DNA of 6,569 bases from CAZNPL01 sp964574815 (GTDB taxonomy: Bacteria > Planctomycetota > Phycisphaerae > UBA1845). The stretch lies in the NCBI GenBank assembly GCA_964574815.1, contig CAZNPL010000080.1, positions 1 through 6,569 on the forward strand, given 5' to 3'. Below are positions 6,108-6,569 of the stretch, one piece after another. A model generated the notes under the pieces. That model ran no database searches and was not told the DNA's origin. It was given only the letters and a program-made list of their open reading frames with translations. Within the stretch, counting starts at the first letter, position 1; each line of letters starts with the position of its first letter. Both the position numbers and the translations under genes were made by a program.

Positions 6108-6569
6108 ATGCTCGTCCGGGATATCGCTGTTATCGTACTTACCGTGCTGCCTGCGAGGGGACTATGCCAAGAAACCGGGCGAACCGTGTCCTTCCCTCAT
6201 CATAGCCTTAGCGTGCTTCGTGTGAGTGTTCCCACGGGCGACGCGATTCGCTCCGTCAACTTCTCATTAGTGAAGGACGGCGAAACTTTGGACACGGGTT
6301 TTGGGCTCCCCCGGCCCCACGAGAACTTTCTTTCCATGTTTCATAGGTCGGACGGAACGGAAATAGTTCTTGTGGCCGTGGCGCATTGGGCTATGAGCGC
6401 TGCAGAATTTGTCTTCGACGAGCCCGGGACGTGGCAGGCAAAATGGACCATCGGACTCGAGGATCGGAGCATGCCCGATCTGGAACTTGTGCAGACCATC
6501 GAGGTTGGACCTATTATGACAGCGCTAAAGAGGCTCAAGCTAACTCAGGTCGCGCGCCGATGGGGATTC
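6108..6569 (+). CDS. Putative exported protein, unknown function (partial, runs off the right edge)
   Basis: The frame is open from ATG 6108 to the last base, giving 154 residues with no stop. ATG 6108 is preferred over ATG 6102 because of the GAAGGA at 6097-6102. The N-terminus (MLVRDIAVIVLTVLPARGLCQ) has an Arg, a hydrophobic core and a small-residue region before QETG, consistent with a signal peptide cut near residue 20. The Cys there does not sit in a proper lipobox, so a lipoprotein is unlikely. The following segment alternates hydrophobic and polar residues, and FVFDEPGTWQAKWTIGLED resembles a strand of an Ig-like or beta-sandwich domain. There is no similarity to the three tandem paralogs or to the protease. 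It lies 43 bases after the protease stop on the same strand, so it may be in the same transcript. Function is not recognisable. Confidence 0.75.
   Translation, partial: MLVRDIAVIVLTVLPARGLCQETGRTVSFPHHSLSVLRVSVPTGDAIRSVNFSLVKDGETLDTGFGLPRPHENFLSMFHRSDGTEIVLVAVAHWAMSAAEFVFDEPGTWQAKWTIGLEDRSMPDLELVQTIEVGPIMTALKRLKLTQVARRWGF

Overview
The window reads as part of a bacterial chromosome carrying a one-directional (+ strand) cluster of genes for exported proteins. The best guess for the host is Planctomycetota or a similar uncultured lineage. The reasons are the large secreted-type protein with an Asp/Asn-rich calcium-binding motif (DVDSNNDGSID), Cys-rich 'DPCTSDAC / YACTDDSC' units, bacterial Ig-like segments and moderately high GC. 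This assignment rests on style of sequence, not on a marker gene.

Layout. The 3' end of an upstream gene (3-245) has a dockerin/EF-hand-like loop. It is followed by three tandem paralogous genes of unknown function (262-1230, 1239-2324, 2333-3412), each with an apparent N-terminal export signal and a strongly conserved C-terminal module centred on WC[VI]IGPL. A short block of Cys-rich coding remnant (3413-3487) follows, broken by two apparent frameshifts. It leads into an 864-residue protein (3470-6064) with a Cys-rich N-terminus, Ig-like/calcium-binding segments and a C-terminal metzincin-type zinc protease domain (HEIGHSLGLPH plus a Met-turn). A further gene starts at 6108 with an export signal and stays open to the right edge.

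The gaps between genes are 16, 8, 8, 57 and 43 bases and contain no recognisable terminator, so the genes may be co-transcribed. The second and third paralogs have no Shine-Dalgarno and probably depend on re-initiation after the preceding stop codon. Nothing seen ties the paralogs to the protease mechanistically. A shared role at the cell surface or outside the cell is only an inference from export signals and proximity.

The most unusual points are three. The paralog family has a conserved C-terminus and divergent N-terminal halves, and copies 2 and 3 change abruptly from weakly similar to nearly identical. The protease gene appears to have lost its signal peptide and part of its Cys-rich N-terminus exactly where the paralog array ends. 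GC at third codon positions rises sharply in the middle of the protease gene compared with everything around it. No RNA genes, CRISPR array, insertion sequence or origin was seen, and no stretch over 300 bases lacks a gene.
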